From positions 3,596,001 through 3,660,000 of the forward strand of contig NZ_UWOE01000001.1 of NCBI RefSeq assembly GCF_900604355.1: 64,000 nucleotides of DNA, written 5' to 3'. Below are positions 43,805-52,400 of this stretch, piece after piece. Below the pieces are notes generated by a model. It had not been told where the DNA came from, made no database searches, and worked only from the letters and a program-made list of their open reading frames with translations. The number at the start of each line of letters is the position of its first letter. Within the stretch, counting starts at the first letter, position 1. This DNA is from Luxibacter massiliensis (GTDB lineage: Bacteria > Bacillota > Clostridia > Lachnospirales > Lachnospiraceae). The position numbers and the translations under genes are program-made.

Positions 43805-44146
43805 ATGGAACAATCTGAAATCAGTCGGATCGGCAGGATCCTGAAGGAACGGCGGCTCCAGCTCGGATACACCCAGGAATATGCTGCAGAAAAAGCAGGC
43901 ATTTCCTATTCATACTATACCAAGATTGAACGTGGACAACAACTTCCATCTCTGGAAGTTGCCATGGTCCTTTCCAAAACCTTCAGCTTGTCCATGGATC
44001 GCTGGCTTTTATGCCAGGCGCATGATTCCAGGATGTCACCGGCTGCCTTAAACCTCATCCAATATGCCAGCTCCCTGAATAACAAAACCATCGAAACGAT
44101 CCAGGAGCTGCTCTCCAAAGCCTCCCTGGTAGAGAAACAGAACTGA
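43805..44146 (+). CDS. XRE-family transcriptional regulator
   Basis: 113 residues. HTH of the lambda-repressor type (LKERRLQLGYTQEYAAEKAGISYSYYTKIERGQQLPSLEVAMVLSKTFSLS, about 12-65) and a short helical C-terminus (INYASS-like, TIETIQELLSK). Divergent from the CxxC membrane protein gene; a terminator follows at 44147. Likely autoregulates and represses its neighbour. Confidence 0.88.
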   Translation: MEQSEISRIGRILKERRLQLGYTQEYAAEKAGISYSYYTKIERGQQLPSLEVAMVLSKTFSLSMDRWLLCQAHDSRMSPAALNLIQYASSLNNKTIETIQELLSKASLVEKQN

Positions 44147-44174
44147 CCGCAGGGCCTAAGCCCCCTGCGGTTTT
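44147..44174 (+). terminator. Terminator of the first XRE gene
   Basis: CCGCAGGG and CCCTGCGG form an 8-bp stem around CCTAAGCC, followed by TTTT. Confidence 0.8.
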
Positions 44175-44244
44175 GCAATGAATACATTGCAATTATACTC
44201 GGAATATCCAGTAGAATCAAGGAAACTGCAATGAATACATTGCA
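44173..44244. promoter_or_regulatory. Twin identical palindromic operators before the second XRE gene
   Basis: TGCAATGAATACATTGCA occurs twice, at 44174-44191 and 44227-44244, 53 bp apart (five turns). TATACT and TAGAAT lie between them and are possible -10 boxes. This is what one expects of a repressor-controlled promoter with cooperative sites. Confidence 0.75.
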
Positions 44245-44301
44245 AATTCACGAGATCGGTTTCGGCATACTCCCGGAAACACGAAAAAGGAGGCTTCTTT
44301 C

Positions 44302-44556
44302 ATGGAACAAAAACTGAAACAGGATATTCAGATTGGCGAAACCATCCGCTCCCTGCGCATGGAGCGGAAGCTGACACAGGACCAGGTGGTTTCCAAACTG
44401 CAGCTTATGGATCTGGACATCACCCGGAGCATCTACTCTCAGATCGAAGGCGGTACCTACAGCATCCGCATCTCGGTCCTTGCAGGCCTGGCCCAGATCT
44501 TTCAGGTGGACTATAACACCTTCTTTCGGGATGTCCATCTCCCAGGTTCGGAATAA
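44302..44556 (+). CDS. Small XRE-family regulator
   Basis: 84 residues, practically only an HTH domain (IGETIRSLRMERKLTQDQVVSKLQLMDLDITRSIYSQIEGGTYSIRISVLAGLAQIFQVDYNTFF). GGAGG-type site upstream, twin operators in front, and the conserved promoter of the transfer operon 90 bp behind. Likely an ICE switch protein. Confidence 0.85.
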   Translation: MEQKLKQDIQIGETIRSLRMERKLTQDQVVSKLQLMDLDITRSIYSQIEGGTYSIRISVLAGLAQIFQVDYNTFFRDVHLPGSE

Positions 44557-44646
44557 TTCTTCTCTCCAAATCTTCCCACTTTCTCTTCGTTCTGACCGTG
44601 GCACACATTCTTCCCGGTTTCGCACAAAACTGGCACGGTTTTGCGA

Positions 44647-44675
44647 TTGTGCCGTAAATTTCCCCATGTTACAAT
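44647..44675 (+). promoter_or_regulatory. ICE promoter 2 (second transfer operon)
   Basis: TTGTGC, 17-bp spacer, TACAAT, in the same sequence frame as promoter 1: TGCGATTG, then GTAAATTT.CCCATG.TACAATAGGTA.TG at both places. Here the spacer palindrome is imperfect (CGTAAATTTCCCC). About 240 bp upstream of the first secretion gene. Confidence 0.75.
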
Positions 44676-44703
44676 AGGTACTGTCAAAATTATATGCAGC
44701 GAA

Positions 44704-44756
44704 AACGCAGCGCATCCAAAGGCGGCAGCCTCCCGCCCGGATTGGCTGCGTTTTTT
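44704..44756 (+). terminator. Leader terminator T1 of the second transfer operon
   Basis: AACGCAGC and GCTGCGTT form the outer stem, GGCGG and CCGCC an inner hairpin; TTTTTT follows. It lies about 25 bp after the likely transcription start. Confidence 0.85.
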
Positions 44757-44761
44757 CGTGC

Positions 44762-44780
44762 AGGGAAAGGAGGTTTCCCT
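44762..44780 (+). promoter_or_regulatory. Hairpin with a ribosome site in its loop
   Basis: AGGGAAA and TTTCCCT are perfect arms and the loop is exactly GGAGG, a Shine-Dalgarno sequence. It may present or hide a site for the small leader frame that follows. Confidence 0.45.
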
Positions 44781-44793
44781 TCAACAACTTCAT

Positions 44794-44904
44794 ATGGCTT
44801 TGCAGAAGCATTCCGCATTGACCGGGCTGCTTCTGCTTTTTGAGGCAGGAAATTATAAGCACGGGCGGGAAAAGCAATCCCGTCCGTTTTTTCAAGATCA
44901 ATGA
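44794..44904 (+). CDS. Possible 36-residue leader peptide
   Basis: ATG 44794 to TGA 44904, sequence MALQKHSALTGLLLLFEAGN plus a basic tail. The terminator T2 lies inside its second half, and its stop codon overlaps the ribosome site of the first secretion gene. Translation through T2 would prevent the hairpin, as in attenuators. The distance from GGAGG (44770) to the ATG is too long, so translation is uncertain. Confidence 0.3.
   Translation: MALQKHSALTGLLLLFEAGNYKHGREKQSRPFFQDQ
44861..44892 (+). terminator. Leader terminator T2 of the second transfer operon
   Basis: ACGGGCGGGA and TCCCGTCCGT form a 10-bp stem (one G-T), followed by TTTTTT, 25 bp before the ATG at 44917. Confidence 0.85.
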
Positions 44905-44916
44905 AGGAGGTCATAC

Positions 44917-45294
44917 ATGAAACAGTTACCTGCAAACTCTTCACCGGAGAAAAAGCGGACGGTCTGCTACGGGAAATACCTCTACGCAGCCTTCCTGCTC
45001 TTTACGCTTATCGCAGCGAATGTCCAGCCGGTGCTTGCTTCCAATATGTGGGACAAGGCCAATGAGATCATGAAGGATGTCTACAACCAGATCGTCCTCA
45101 TATCCACCATTGCCGCCGTAGTGACCGCATCCGTGGCGCTGCTTTTGATGAATTTCTCGAAATCCGGCAAGACCGTGGATGAGAGCCGTGCCTGGCTGAA
45201 GCGGATCATCATTACCTGGGCGATTCTGAACGGCCTTGGTTTTATTATGGCATACATTACCCCGTTCTTTGCCGGAGGCACATACAGCGGATAA
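44917..45294 (+). CDS. Pilin/TrbC-like small membrane protein of the secretion system
   Basis: 125 residues: a cleavable signal (LYAAFLLFTLIAANVQPVLA), then two hydrophobic helices (about 55-75 and 95-115) joined by a basic loop (SKSGKTVDESRAWLKR). This is the layout of VirB2/TrbC and of the Maff2-type proteins found first in clostridial transfer operons. GGAGG 6 nt before ATG. First gene of the second transfer operon; 21 bp to the next. Confidence 0.7.
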   Translation: MKQLPANSSPEKKRTVCYGKYLYAAFLLFTLIAANVQPVLASNMWDKANEIMKDVYNQIVLISTIAAVVTASVALLLMNFSKSGKTVDESRAWLKRIIITWAILNGLGFIMAYITPFFAGGTYSG

Positions 45295-45315
45295 GCCCGG
45301 AAAGGAGGAAACCAC

Positions 45316-46026
45316 ATGGGAATACTGGACGGAATCGTGGAATGGATCGCAGAACAGGTCATGAACATCCTGGATCTGATCACCACTTCAGTCCTGGGCG
45401 CCCTCGGCTGCTCCATGGACACGTTCCTGCGCTATTTTCCTGCGGCTGAGACGATGTACGATGTGTTTCTTGCTTTGGCTCTTGGCCTCATCCTCTTAAA
45501 CTGGGTGTGGCAGCTTTTCAAGAACTACTTCATGGGTGCCGGAATCGAAGCGGAGGATCCCCTGAAACTTTCCATCCGTTCTTTTATTTTTATCTTCCTG
45601 GCCTTTTATGCAGAAGACATCGTGAACCTGCTCCTTGGCATCGCAGGGACGCCTTATGACTGGATCTTGACGGAGGAGCTTCCCTCCCTGGATTTTGCCA
45701 GCTTCAATTCAGTCATCACTGTCATCCTGGGTGTATGCGCCAATGGAGCCGTGGCGATTATCGCCCTGATTTTAGTTTTGATTTTGGCGTGGAATTACAT
45801 CAAGCTGCTCTTTGAGGCAGCGGAACGCTACATCCTTTTGGGAGTGCTGGTCTACACGGCGCCGGTTGCCTTTGCCACAGGCGCCTCCCAGTCCACCGGG
45901 AACATCTTCAAATCCTGGTGCCGGATGCTGGGCGGGCAGTTCTTCCTGCTGCTGATGAACGCCTGGTGCCTGCGGCTGTTTACCAGCATGGTCGGCACTT
46001 TCCTCGCAAACCCGTTATCACTCTGA
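45316..46026 (+). CDS. VirB6/TrbL-like membrane protein
   Basis: 236 residues, about five to six membrane helices; the amphipathic start (GILDGIVEWIAEQVMNILDLITTSVLGALG) and the stretch ILLGVLVYTAPVAFATGASQSTGNIFKSWCRMLGGQFFLLLMNAWCLRLF are typical of TrbL/VirB6 polytopic channel proteins in Firmicutes ICEs. Inner-membrane part of the conjugation pore. Confidence 0.75.
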   Translation: MGILDGIVEWIAEQVMNILDLITTSVLGALGCSMDTFLRYFPAAETMYDVFLALALGLILLNWVWQLFKNYFMGAGIEAEDPLKLSIRSFIFIFLAFYAEDIVNLLLGIAGTPYDWILTEELPSLDFASFNSVITVILGVCANGAVAIIALILVLILAWNYIKLLFEAAERYILLGVLVYTAPVAFATGASQSTGNIFKSWCRMLGGQFFLLLMNAWCLRLFTSMVGTFLANPLSL

Positions 46027-46041
46027 TGAAAGGAGGAGTCC

Positions 46042-46959
46042 ATGAAATACAAAAAACCAATCCTCACTGCCCTGGTACTGGTTTCCTGTCTGGTGTTGTT
46101 CTGCTCCATGCCGGTCTTTGCGGCAGAGCTGACAGAAGCCCAGGTAGAGGAAGCCGTAGCAGAACAGGGAAAGGAAGCTGTGACCGGAAATGTGTTCATC
46201 TGGTTCCTCTGTGCCATCGCTTTCCTCAAGGTTTCCCAGAAGATCGACAGCTTTATGGCATCCCTGGGGATCAATGTAGGAAACACTGGCGGGAACATGA
46301 TGGCGGAGCTGCTCATTGCAGGCCGGGGTCTTGCCGGAGCCTTCCACGGACATGGCGGTGGCGGCGGATACCGCAGGGCATCCTCTCCTGGAAGCGCAGC
46401 CGTTGGCGGCAGCTTTCTCTCCGGCGGCCTTGCCGGTGCAGTGGGACGCCAGGTACAGCGGGAAGCCGTCAATGCTGCTACCCACTATTCGGAAGGGCCC
46501 AGCGTCGGGAATATGCTCTATCAGTCCTCGCTCAAGAAAGGCGGAGACTTTGCCAATAATGTGATCAGCAATATCGCCCAGGGCAATTACGGGCAGGTCG
46601 GCTCTATCAAAGGGGAGGATGCGGCAAAAGCCTATGCCTCCTACATGGGCATCGACACCTCTGCTCCGGACGCTGCCACCTACTCGAACATGGAGATTGG
46701 CGGCGGACGGATGACCGGCGTGGAAAAATCCGATGCCGGCAGCCGGGAATTTGCCCTTTACAGTGCTGACCAGTATGCAGCCCCTACCCATGGCAGCTTT
46801 GAGACAGTCCAATCCGTGGACGGTGCTGCCTGGTATAAACAGTACGCACAGGATACGGTGGAGAAAACGCCGTATGACGCTGGCAATGGAAAAGTCGCCT
46901 ACAACGAATCCATTGTCCAGAAGCTGCCGCCTGCCCCGCAGCGAAAGGATCGGATGTAA
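46042..46959 (+). CDS. Secreted/membrane Gly-rich transfer protein
   Basis: 305 residues with an N-terminal signal (ILTALVLVSCLVLFCSMPVFAAEL), one internal helix (NVFIWFLCAIAFLKVSQKI), a Gly/His-rich hinge (HGHGGGGGYRRA) and a long polar C-terminal part. It probably completes the VirB6-type function of the preceding gene. Stop codon is immediately followed by the ATG of the wall hydrolase gene (TAAATG). Exact family not recognised. Confidence 0.6.
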   Translation: MKYKKPILTALVLVSCLVLFCSMPVFAAELTEAQVEEAVAEQGKEAVTGNVFIWFLCAIAFLKVSQKIDSFMASLGINVGNTGGNMMAELLIAGRGLAGAFHGHGGGGGYRRASSPGSAAVGGSFLSGGLAGAVGRQVQREAVNAATHYSEGPSVGNMLYQSSLKKGGDFANNVISNIAQGNYGQVGSIKGEDAAKAYASYMGIDTSAPDAATYSNMEIGGGRMTGVEKSDAGSREFALYSADQYAAPTHGSFETVQSVDGAAWYKQYAQDTVEKTPYDAGNGKVAYNESIVQKLPPAPQRKDRM

Positions 46960-48756
46960 ATGGCGGAGCAAAGCTCCGGCCTTGGGGAAGCTGTCGATGT
47001 AGGCACCAGTGCAGCCTCCCACTTACAGGCCATGAAGACCGCCGCCCATCTGTCCAAGACCGTGGCGGGTGCGGCAGCCGGTCCCTTTACGGCAGCCATC
47101 AGTGCTGCCATCGCAAACCGGCATACTCTTTTGAAAGCCGGAGCCGTTATCCTGGGGTTTTTATTGCTTCCCGTGCTATTCATCCTGATGCTGCCGGGGC
47201 TGATCTTTGGATCTCTGACAGAAAACACTGGGGCTTTAAACAGCAATGCCCTGATCAATGAGAATATCCAGAACGCCAGGCAGGCGATTGTGGAAGTCCT
47301 GGAAGAAAGCCATGCGGATCTTTTAGAAGAGATCAACACTGCCATTGCAGCGCTTCCGGAGGGCTCCACCGTACAGATCGTAGATCCCTATGAGACGACC
47401 ATAGCGGTCAATGCCCATCTTTTAATCTCCCAGTTCTGTGCGAGCCAGGATGATTATGAAAATATCAATATTGACAAACTCCAAAGCCTGATCCGGGAAA
47501 ACAAGGACGGGCTTTTTTCTTATGATGTAGCGGAAGAAACCGTTTCTGTGGAAGTGGAGACGGAAACCGCAGAAGGGGAAACGCCTCAGACGGAAACCGT
47601 AACATTTACCCGCTATACCTATACCGTTTCCTTTGCCGGTGACGCCTATTTTGCTGACCATGTATTTTACTTGACCGAGGAACAAAAGGAACTGGCGGAA
47701 AACTACGCCAGTAACCTGACCCTCTTCTTTGGCGCTGCCTCCGGCACGGCTATGGCGATCAACTTAAGTGATGAGGTGCTTGCCTACCGACCACTGGTAT
47801 CCGAGATTGCCGCCCGGTATGGGATGAGCGATTATGTGGAGCTGATCCTGGCCGTCATGATGCAGGAATCCGGCGGACGGGGAAGCGATCCCATGCAGGC
47901 ATCGGAAAGCGGATACAATACCCGGTTCCCCAGAGGCCCCGGCACGATCACCGATCCGGAATACTCCATTGAGTGCGGCATCCAGGCGCTCCGAGACGTC
48001 CTGCAGAAAGCCGGATGCACCGGGCCGACGGACCTGGACCGGATCAAGCTGGCCCTCCAGGGCTATAATTACGGTTCCGCTTACATCGACTGGGCCATGG
48101 AACGGGACGGCGGCTACACAAAGGAAAACGCCATTGCCTACTCCGACATGATGTGCGCCCGGCCCGGCTGGAACTATTCCATCTACGGGGACAAGGAGTA
48201 CGTGGATCATGTCCTGCGCTATTACCAGGTACTGAATACCGGCGGCACTTACCCGGCAGGCGGGATGCAGATCCCCCTCTACATCCAGACGGAATACGGA
48301 AACATCCCTTATGGCACCGGTTCGATTGCGGACTGCGGCTGCGGCCCTACTGCCTTTGCCATGGTAGCAAGCTACCTGACCGGAAGCACCATAACTCCGG
48401 TGGATGCAGTCGCCTGGTGCGGCAATTCCTACTATAAGCCGGGGGCTGGCACCTACTGGTCCTATTTCCAGGCGGCGGCTTCTCATTTCGGATGCGGGAG
48501 CGTCACCCAGACCATGGACGCCAATGCGGTCCTGCAGGCCCTTTCCGAAGGGCGCCCGGTGATCTCCTCCCAGGGGCCGGGGTTATTTACCTCAGCCGGA
48601 CACTTTATTGTCCTGCGCGGGCTGACCGCAGACGGGAAGGTGCTGGTCAATGATCCCAATGACAGCGAGTCCAAGAACTATGTGAACCGTGCATTTGACA
48701 TGATGACGGAAATCCATGCGACATCCTCGCAGTATTGGATTTTCGAGAAGAAATAA
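46960..48756 (+). CDS. Bifunctional wall hydrolase: lysozyme-like plus C39-like peptidase
   Basis: 598 residues. An N-terminal helix (TLLKAGAVILGFLLLPVLFILMLPG, about 50-75) anchors it. A lysozyme/transglycosylase domain of the CwlT type follows (about 275-390: YGMSDYVELILAVMMQESGGRGSDPMQASES, with the catalytic Glu, and GIQALRDVLQ). The C-terminal domain is a C39-family-like cysteine peptidase (Cys in IADCGCGPTAFAMVASYL about 455, His in SAGHFIVLRGL, Asp/Asn in LVNDPNDS). It opens the peptidoglycan for the conjugation channel. Known CwlT of Tn916 pairs its lysozyme with NlpC/P60 instead. Confidence 0.85.
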   Translation: MAEQSSGLGEAVDVGTSAASHLQAMKTAAHLSKTVAGAAAGPFTAAISAAIANRHTLLKAGAVILGFLLLPVLFILMLPGLIFGSLTENTGALNSNALINENIQNARQAIVEVLEESHADLLEEINTAIAALPEGSTVQIVDPYETTIAVNAHLLISQFCASQDDYENINIDKLQSLIRENKDGLFSYDVAEETVSVEVETETAEGETPQTETVTFTRYTYTVSFAGDAYFADHVFYLTEEQKELAENYASNLTLFFGAASGTAMAINLSDEVLAYRPLVSEIAARYGMSDYVELILAVMMQESGGRGSDPMQASESGYNTRFPRGPGTITDPEYSIECGIQALRDVLQKAGCTGPTDLDRIKLALQGYNYGSAYIDWAMERDGGYTKENAIAYSDMMCARPGWNYSIYGDKEYVDHVLRYYQVLNTGGTYPAGGMQIPLYIQTEYGNIPYGTGSIADCGCGPTAFAMVASYLTGSTITPVDAVAWCGNSYYKPGAGTYWSYFQAAASHFGCGSVTQTMDANAVLQALSEGRPVISSQGPGLFTSAGHFIVLRGLTADGKVLVNDPNDSESKNYVNRAFDMMTEIHATSSQYWIFEKK

Positions 48757-48766
48757 AGGAGCGTTT

Positions 48767-49423
48767 ATGAGCAGAATAAAACTGATTTTGTCCATCCTCC
48801 TGATGCTCTTTCTCCTGCTGGTCGCCATCTTTCTTCCTTCCAGGCTCCGGGAACGAAATGAAACACCGGATACAAAGTCTCAAGAAGAGACCGCTTCCCA
48901 GGAAGAAAGCAACCAGCCGGAGAAGCTGACGGAGATGGACTTTTTATCCTTTGAAGAGCTGAGCCAGTTCTTCTCTTCCGCCCAGACTGTATCCTTAAAG
49001 GAGCAGTTTCCGGTATATCTTACCCGTACCGGGCAGACAGACATTACATCGGCAGAATATCTGCCGGATGAAACCGGTTATCCAGATACTACCACAGTTG
49101 AACTGCATTTTCTCCTGTCCGATGACAGCACCCTTCCGGTGTTCTATGACACCATGACGGGTGCTTTTTCTTTTGGAGAAGAGCGGACGGTGCTAGGGAC
49201 ATCCGGACAGACCTATGAAAAACCGGTAGTGGATACCCTCCCTTCTGTCTCCAGCAGTGAAGTGGAGCAGCGCCAGGAAGGCGGCTATGCGGATGTGACT
49301 GCACCAGCAGAGTCTGCCTCGGATACAGGAGCAGAAGAAACATCGTCTCCGGAAAGCGGAACTTCCCCAGAAGGAGCGGATCTTTCACAGAACACCGAAG
49401 CTGGAGAGGAGGTGCTGCCATGA
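48767..49423 (+). CDS. Single-pass membrane protein of the transfer operon
   Basis: 218 residues; ATG 48767 preceded by AAAGGAG. N-terminal helix (IKLILSILLMLFLLLVAIFLPS), acidic linker, a folded domain of about 110 residues (EMDFLSFEELSQFFSS...TTVELHFLLSDDSTLPVFYD) and an acidic/Ser-rich tail. Position between the wall hydrolase and virB4 suggests a VirB8-like or other structural part, but no family motif is seen. Overlaps virB4 by 4 bp (ATGA). Confidence 0.6.
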   Translation: MSRIKLILSILLMLFLLLVAIFLPSRLRERNETPDTKSQEETASQEESNQPEKLTEMDFLSFEELSQFFSSAQTVSLKEQFPVYLTRTGQTDITSAEYLPDETGYPDTTTVELHFLLSDDSTLPVFYDTMTGAFSFGEERTVLGTSGQTYEKPVVDTLPSVSSSEVEQRQEGGYADVTAPAESASDTGAEETSSPESGTSPEGADLSQNTEAGEEVLP

Positions 49424-52400
49424 GCAATCCGGATGAGCAGCGGACCTCTTTTATTCCGCCAAACTTTATTGAAAAAGGGAAAATCTTAAATGGAACCTTT
49501 GATATCCGCAATGCGATTGAAGCCATTATTTTCGCCCTGCTGATTGGTGTACCGGTGGTCCATCTGCCGTTTTCCCTGACCACCCGCATTATCATCCTTT
49601 GCATGACTGCACTGCCGGCGGCCATGGTATCCCTCATCGGGATCGGCGGGGAGAGCATCACCGCTTTCCTTATGAATGCCCTGCGGTTTTTAAAAAACCG
49701 GCGGGTGGTTTACCGTTCTGACGCAATGCCGGAGCCAAAGAAGAAACGGCAGAAGCAGCCTGGCACGAAAGAAGCAAAAAAGCCTGCCAAACGTGAACGG
49801 CGGAAGAAAACGAAAAAGGGCTCTTTGGAGGATTCTCCCCCTTTTGAGGGGGCCGGTCAGCAGGACGATGCACCTCCCACGAAAGAGGCGCCCCAGCAGG
49901 ATCTGTCCGGCTCCCCTTCCCCCACTCCTTCAGGGAAAACGAAACGGAAAAAGAAACGGGAGCCAAAGGTTCGTGAGCATAAATCCTTCGACACCTCTAC
50001 CCGGCGGGGCATCCGCAGGCAGGCCAGAGAAGATATCCGGCAGTTAGCCTATGAGCAGAAATGTGCAAAAACAGCAAAACGCCGGGAAGAGCGGGCGGAG
50101 AAGGAAAAGCTCCGTGCGGAAAAGAAACAGGCTGCGCAGGACGCCCGCCTTGCTGCACGGCAGACGAAAGCGGCCCGAAAGGCAAAGGAGACGCAGGATG
50201 ATAAGGCTGTACAAAAAAGTGCTTCAAAATCCCGTCAGACAGCATCCCAGTCTTCCGGCAGGAAAAAGAAACGGCAGCTACAGACCATAGAGGACTACCT
50301 TCCGATTGAAAAGATTGCCCACGGTGTCATTTACACAACGGATGGACGGTATGTAAAGATCCTGGAAGTCGAGCCCATCAACTTCCTGCTCCGAAGTGCC
50401 AGGGAGCAGATGGGAATTATCTACAGCTTTATCAGCTACCTGAAGATCAGTCCGGTGAAGCTGCAGATCAAGATGATTTCCAAACGGGCGGACATCAACC
50501 AGCATCTGGAGAAATCCAGAAAGGAGCTGGAAAATGAAACGGATCCCCGGTGCCGGGAGCTGCAGGAAGATTACCTGAAGTTCGTCCGGAATTTAAGCTC
50601 CAAGGAAGCCGTTTCCCGGCGGTTCTTCCTTGTTATGGAATATGAACCTTTTAATGCCAACCGGAAGGTGACGGAACGGGAGATCTTAGAGTCTCTTGAG
50701 ACGACGGCGCAGACAGCCAAAACCTTTCTGTACCAGTGCGGCAATGAAGTCACAGAGCATGAAAATCCGGACGAATTTACCACGGATGTTTTGTATACGC
50801 TCTTAAACCGCTCCCTTTGTGCTACCCATCCCTTGCAGGAGCGCATTGCTTCCGTACTGGCACGGTACGCAAAGGAGAACCGTTCCGATGAGGATATCCG
50901 CATCAGTGAATTTCTCTCACCGGAAGCCCTGGATTTCAGGCACTCCAGCTATGTGCTGATCAACGGGGTATACCACTCCTATCTGTACGTACCATCGGCT
51001 GGCTACAAAAGCCGGGTGGTGCCGGGGTGGCTGTCTCTTTTGGTAAACGCCGGGGAAGGCATTGACGTGGATTTTTACCTCCACCGGCAGCCAAAGGATA
51101 AGATCCAGCAGCGGCTGGGACAACAGATCCGGATCAACCGTTCCAAGATCAAGGACGCCTCGGATACCAATACCGACTATGACGACCTGGATTCCGCCAT
51201 CCGCTCCGGTTATTTCTTAAAACAGGGGCTGGCGAATAATGAGGACTTCTATTACATGAGCCTTCTCATTACCGTCACAGCCTCTACTTTAGAGGAACTG
51301 CAGTGGCGGGTACAGGAGATGAAAAAGCTCCTGATCTCCCAGGACATGGACCTGAGAACCTGCTACTTTCTGCAGGAGCAGGGCTTTTTATCCACGCTGC
51401 CCCTGGCATCTCTGGATAAGAAGCTGTATCAGCTTTCCAGGCGGAACGTTTTAACCAGCGGGGCGGCAAGCTGCTATCCTTTTGTCAGCTACTCCATCTG
51501 TGATGACAACGGGATTTTATTTGGTGTCAACAAGCACAACAACAGCCTTGTCATTGCGGATATCTTTGATTCCAGGCAGTACAAAAATGCCAACGTGGCG
51601 ATCCTGGGCTGCTCCGGTGCAGGGAAAACCTTCACCATGCAGCTTTTTTCCACCCGGATGCGGCGCAAAAATATCAAAGTATTTATTATCGCTCCGCTGA
51701 AAGGGCATGAGTTCTACCGGGCCTGCAAGAATATCGGCGGGGAGTTCATCCAGATTTCCCCCGCCAGCCGGAACTGCATCAACATCATGGAGATCCGGAA
51801 AACGGATAACTCCGTCAATGAGCTACTGGACGGCCCTTCCATGGACAACTCGGCGCTGGCCGGGAAGATCCAGAAGCTGCATATCTTCTTCAGCCTGCTC
51901 ATCCCGGACATGACCCATGAGGAGCGGCAGCTTCTCGATGAGGCGCTGATCAAGACCTATGCCAAAAAGGGGATCACCCACAAAAACGAGTCCCTGATCG
52001 ATCCGGCTCATCCGGACCGGTATAAACCCATGCCGATCCTGGAAGATGTCTACGATATCCTGATGGAAAGCGATGACACGAAACGCATGGCCCATATCTT
52101 AAACCGTCTGGTTCACGGCTCTGCATCCTCGTTTAACCAGCAGACCAATGTGGATCTGACCAATAAGTATACGGTTCTGGATATTTCCGAGCTGACCGGG
52201 GATCTGCTGACGGTTGGAATGTTCGTTGCCCTGGATTATGTCTGGGATATCGCCAAAGAGAACCGGACGGAGGAAAAAGCGATCTTCGTGGATGAAGTCT
52301 GGCAGCTCATCGGTGCGTCCAGCAACCGTCTGGCTGCGGAATTTGTCCTGGAGATCGCCAAGATCATCCGGGGATACGGCGGTTCTGCCGTCTTTGCAAC

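Noticed and set aside
44248..44901. Long minus-strand frame opposite the second XRE gene and the promoter region
   Set aside because: No ribosome site and no family-like sequence; it mirrors the XRE gene, terminators and leader on the other strand.
46018..47022. 334-codon minus-strand frame opposite the Gly-rich transfer protein
   Set aside because: Arises from the GC-rich codon use of the real plus-strand genes; His/Gly/Cys-rich with no coherent domain.
47764..48486. 240-codon minus-strand frame opposite the wall hydrolase
   Set aside because: The plus strand encodes a clear lysozyme/C39 protein here; the antisense frame has no start signal or motif.
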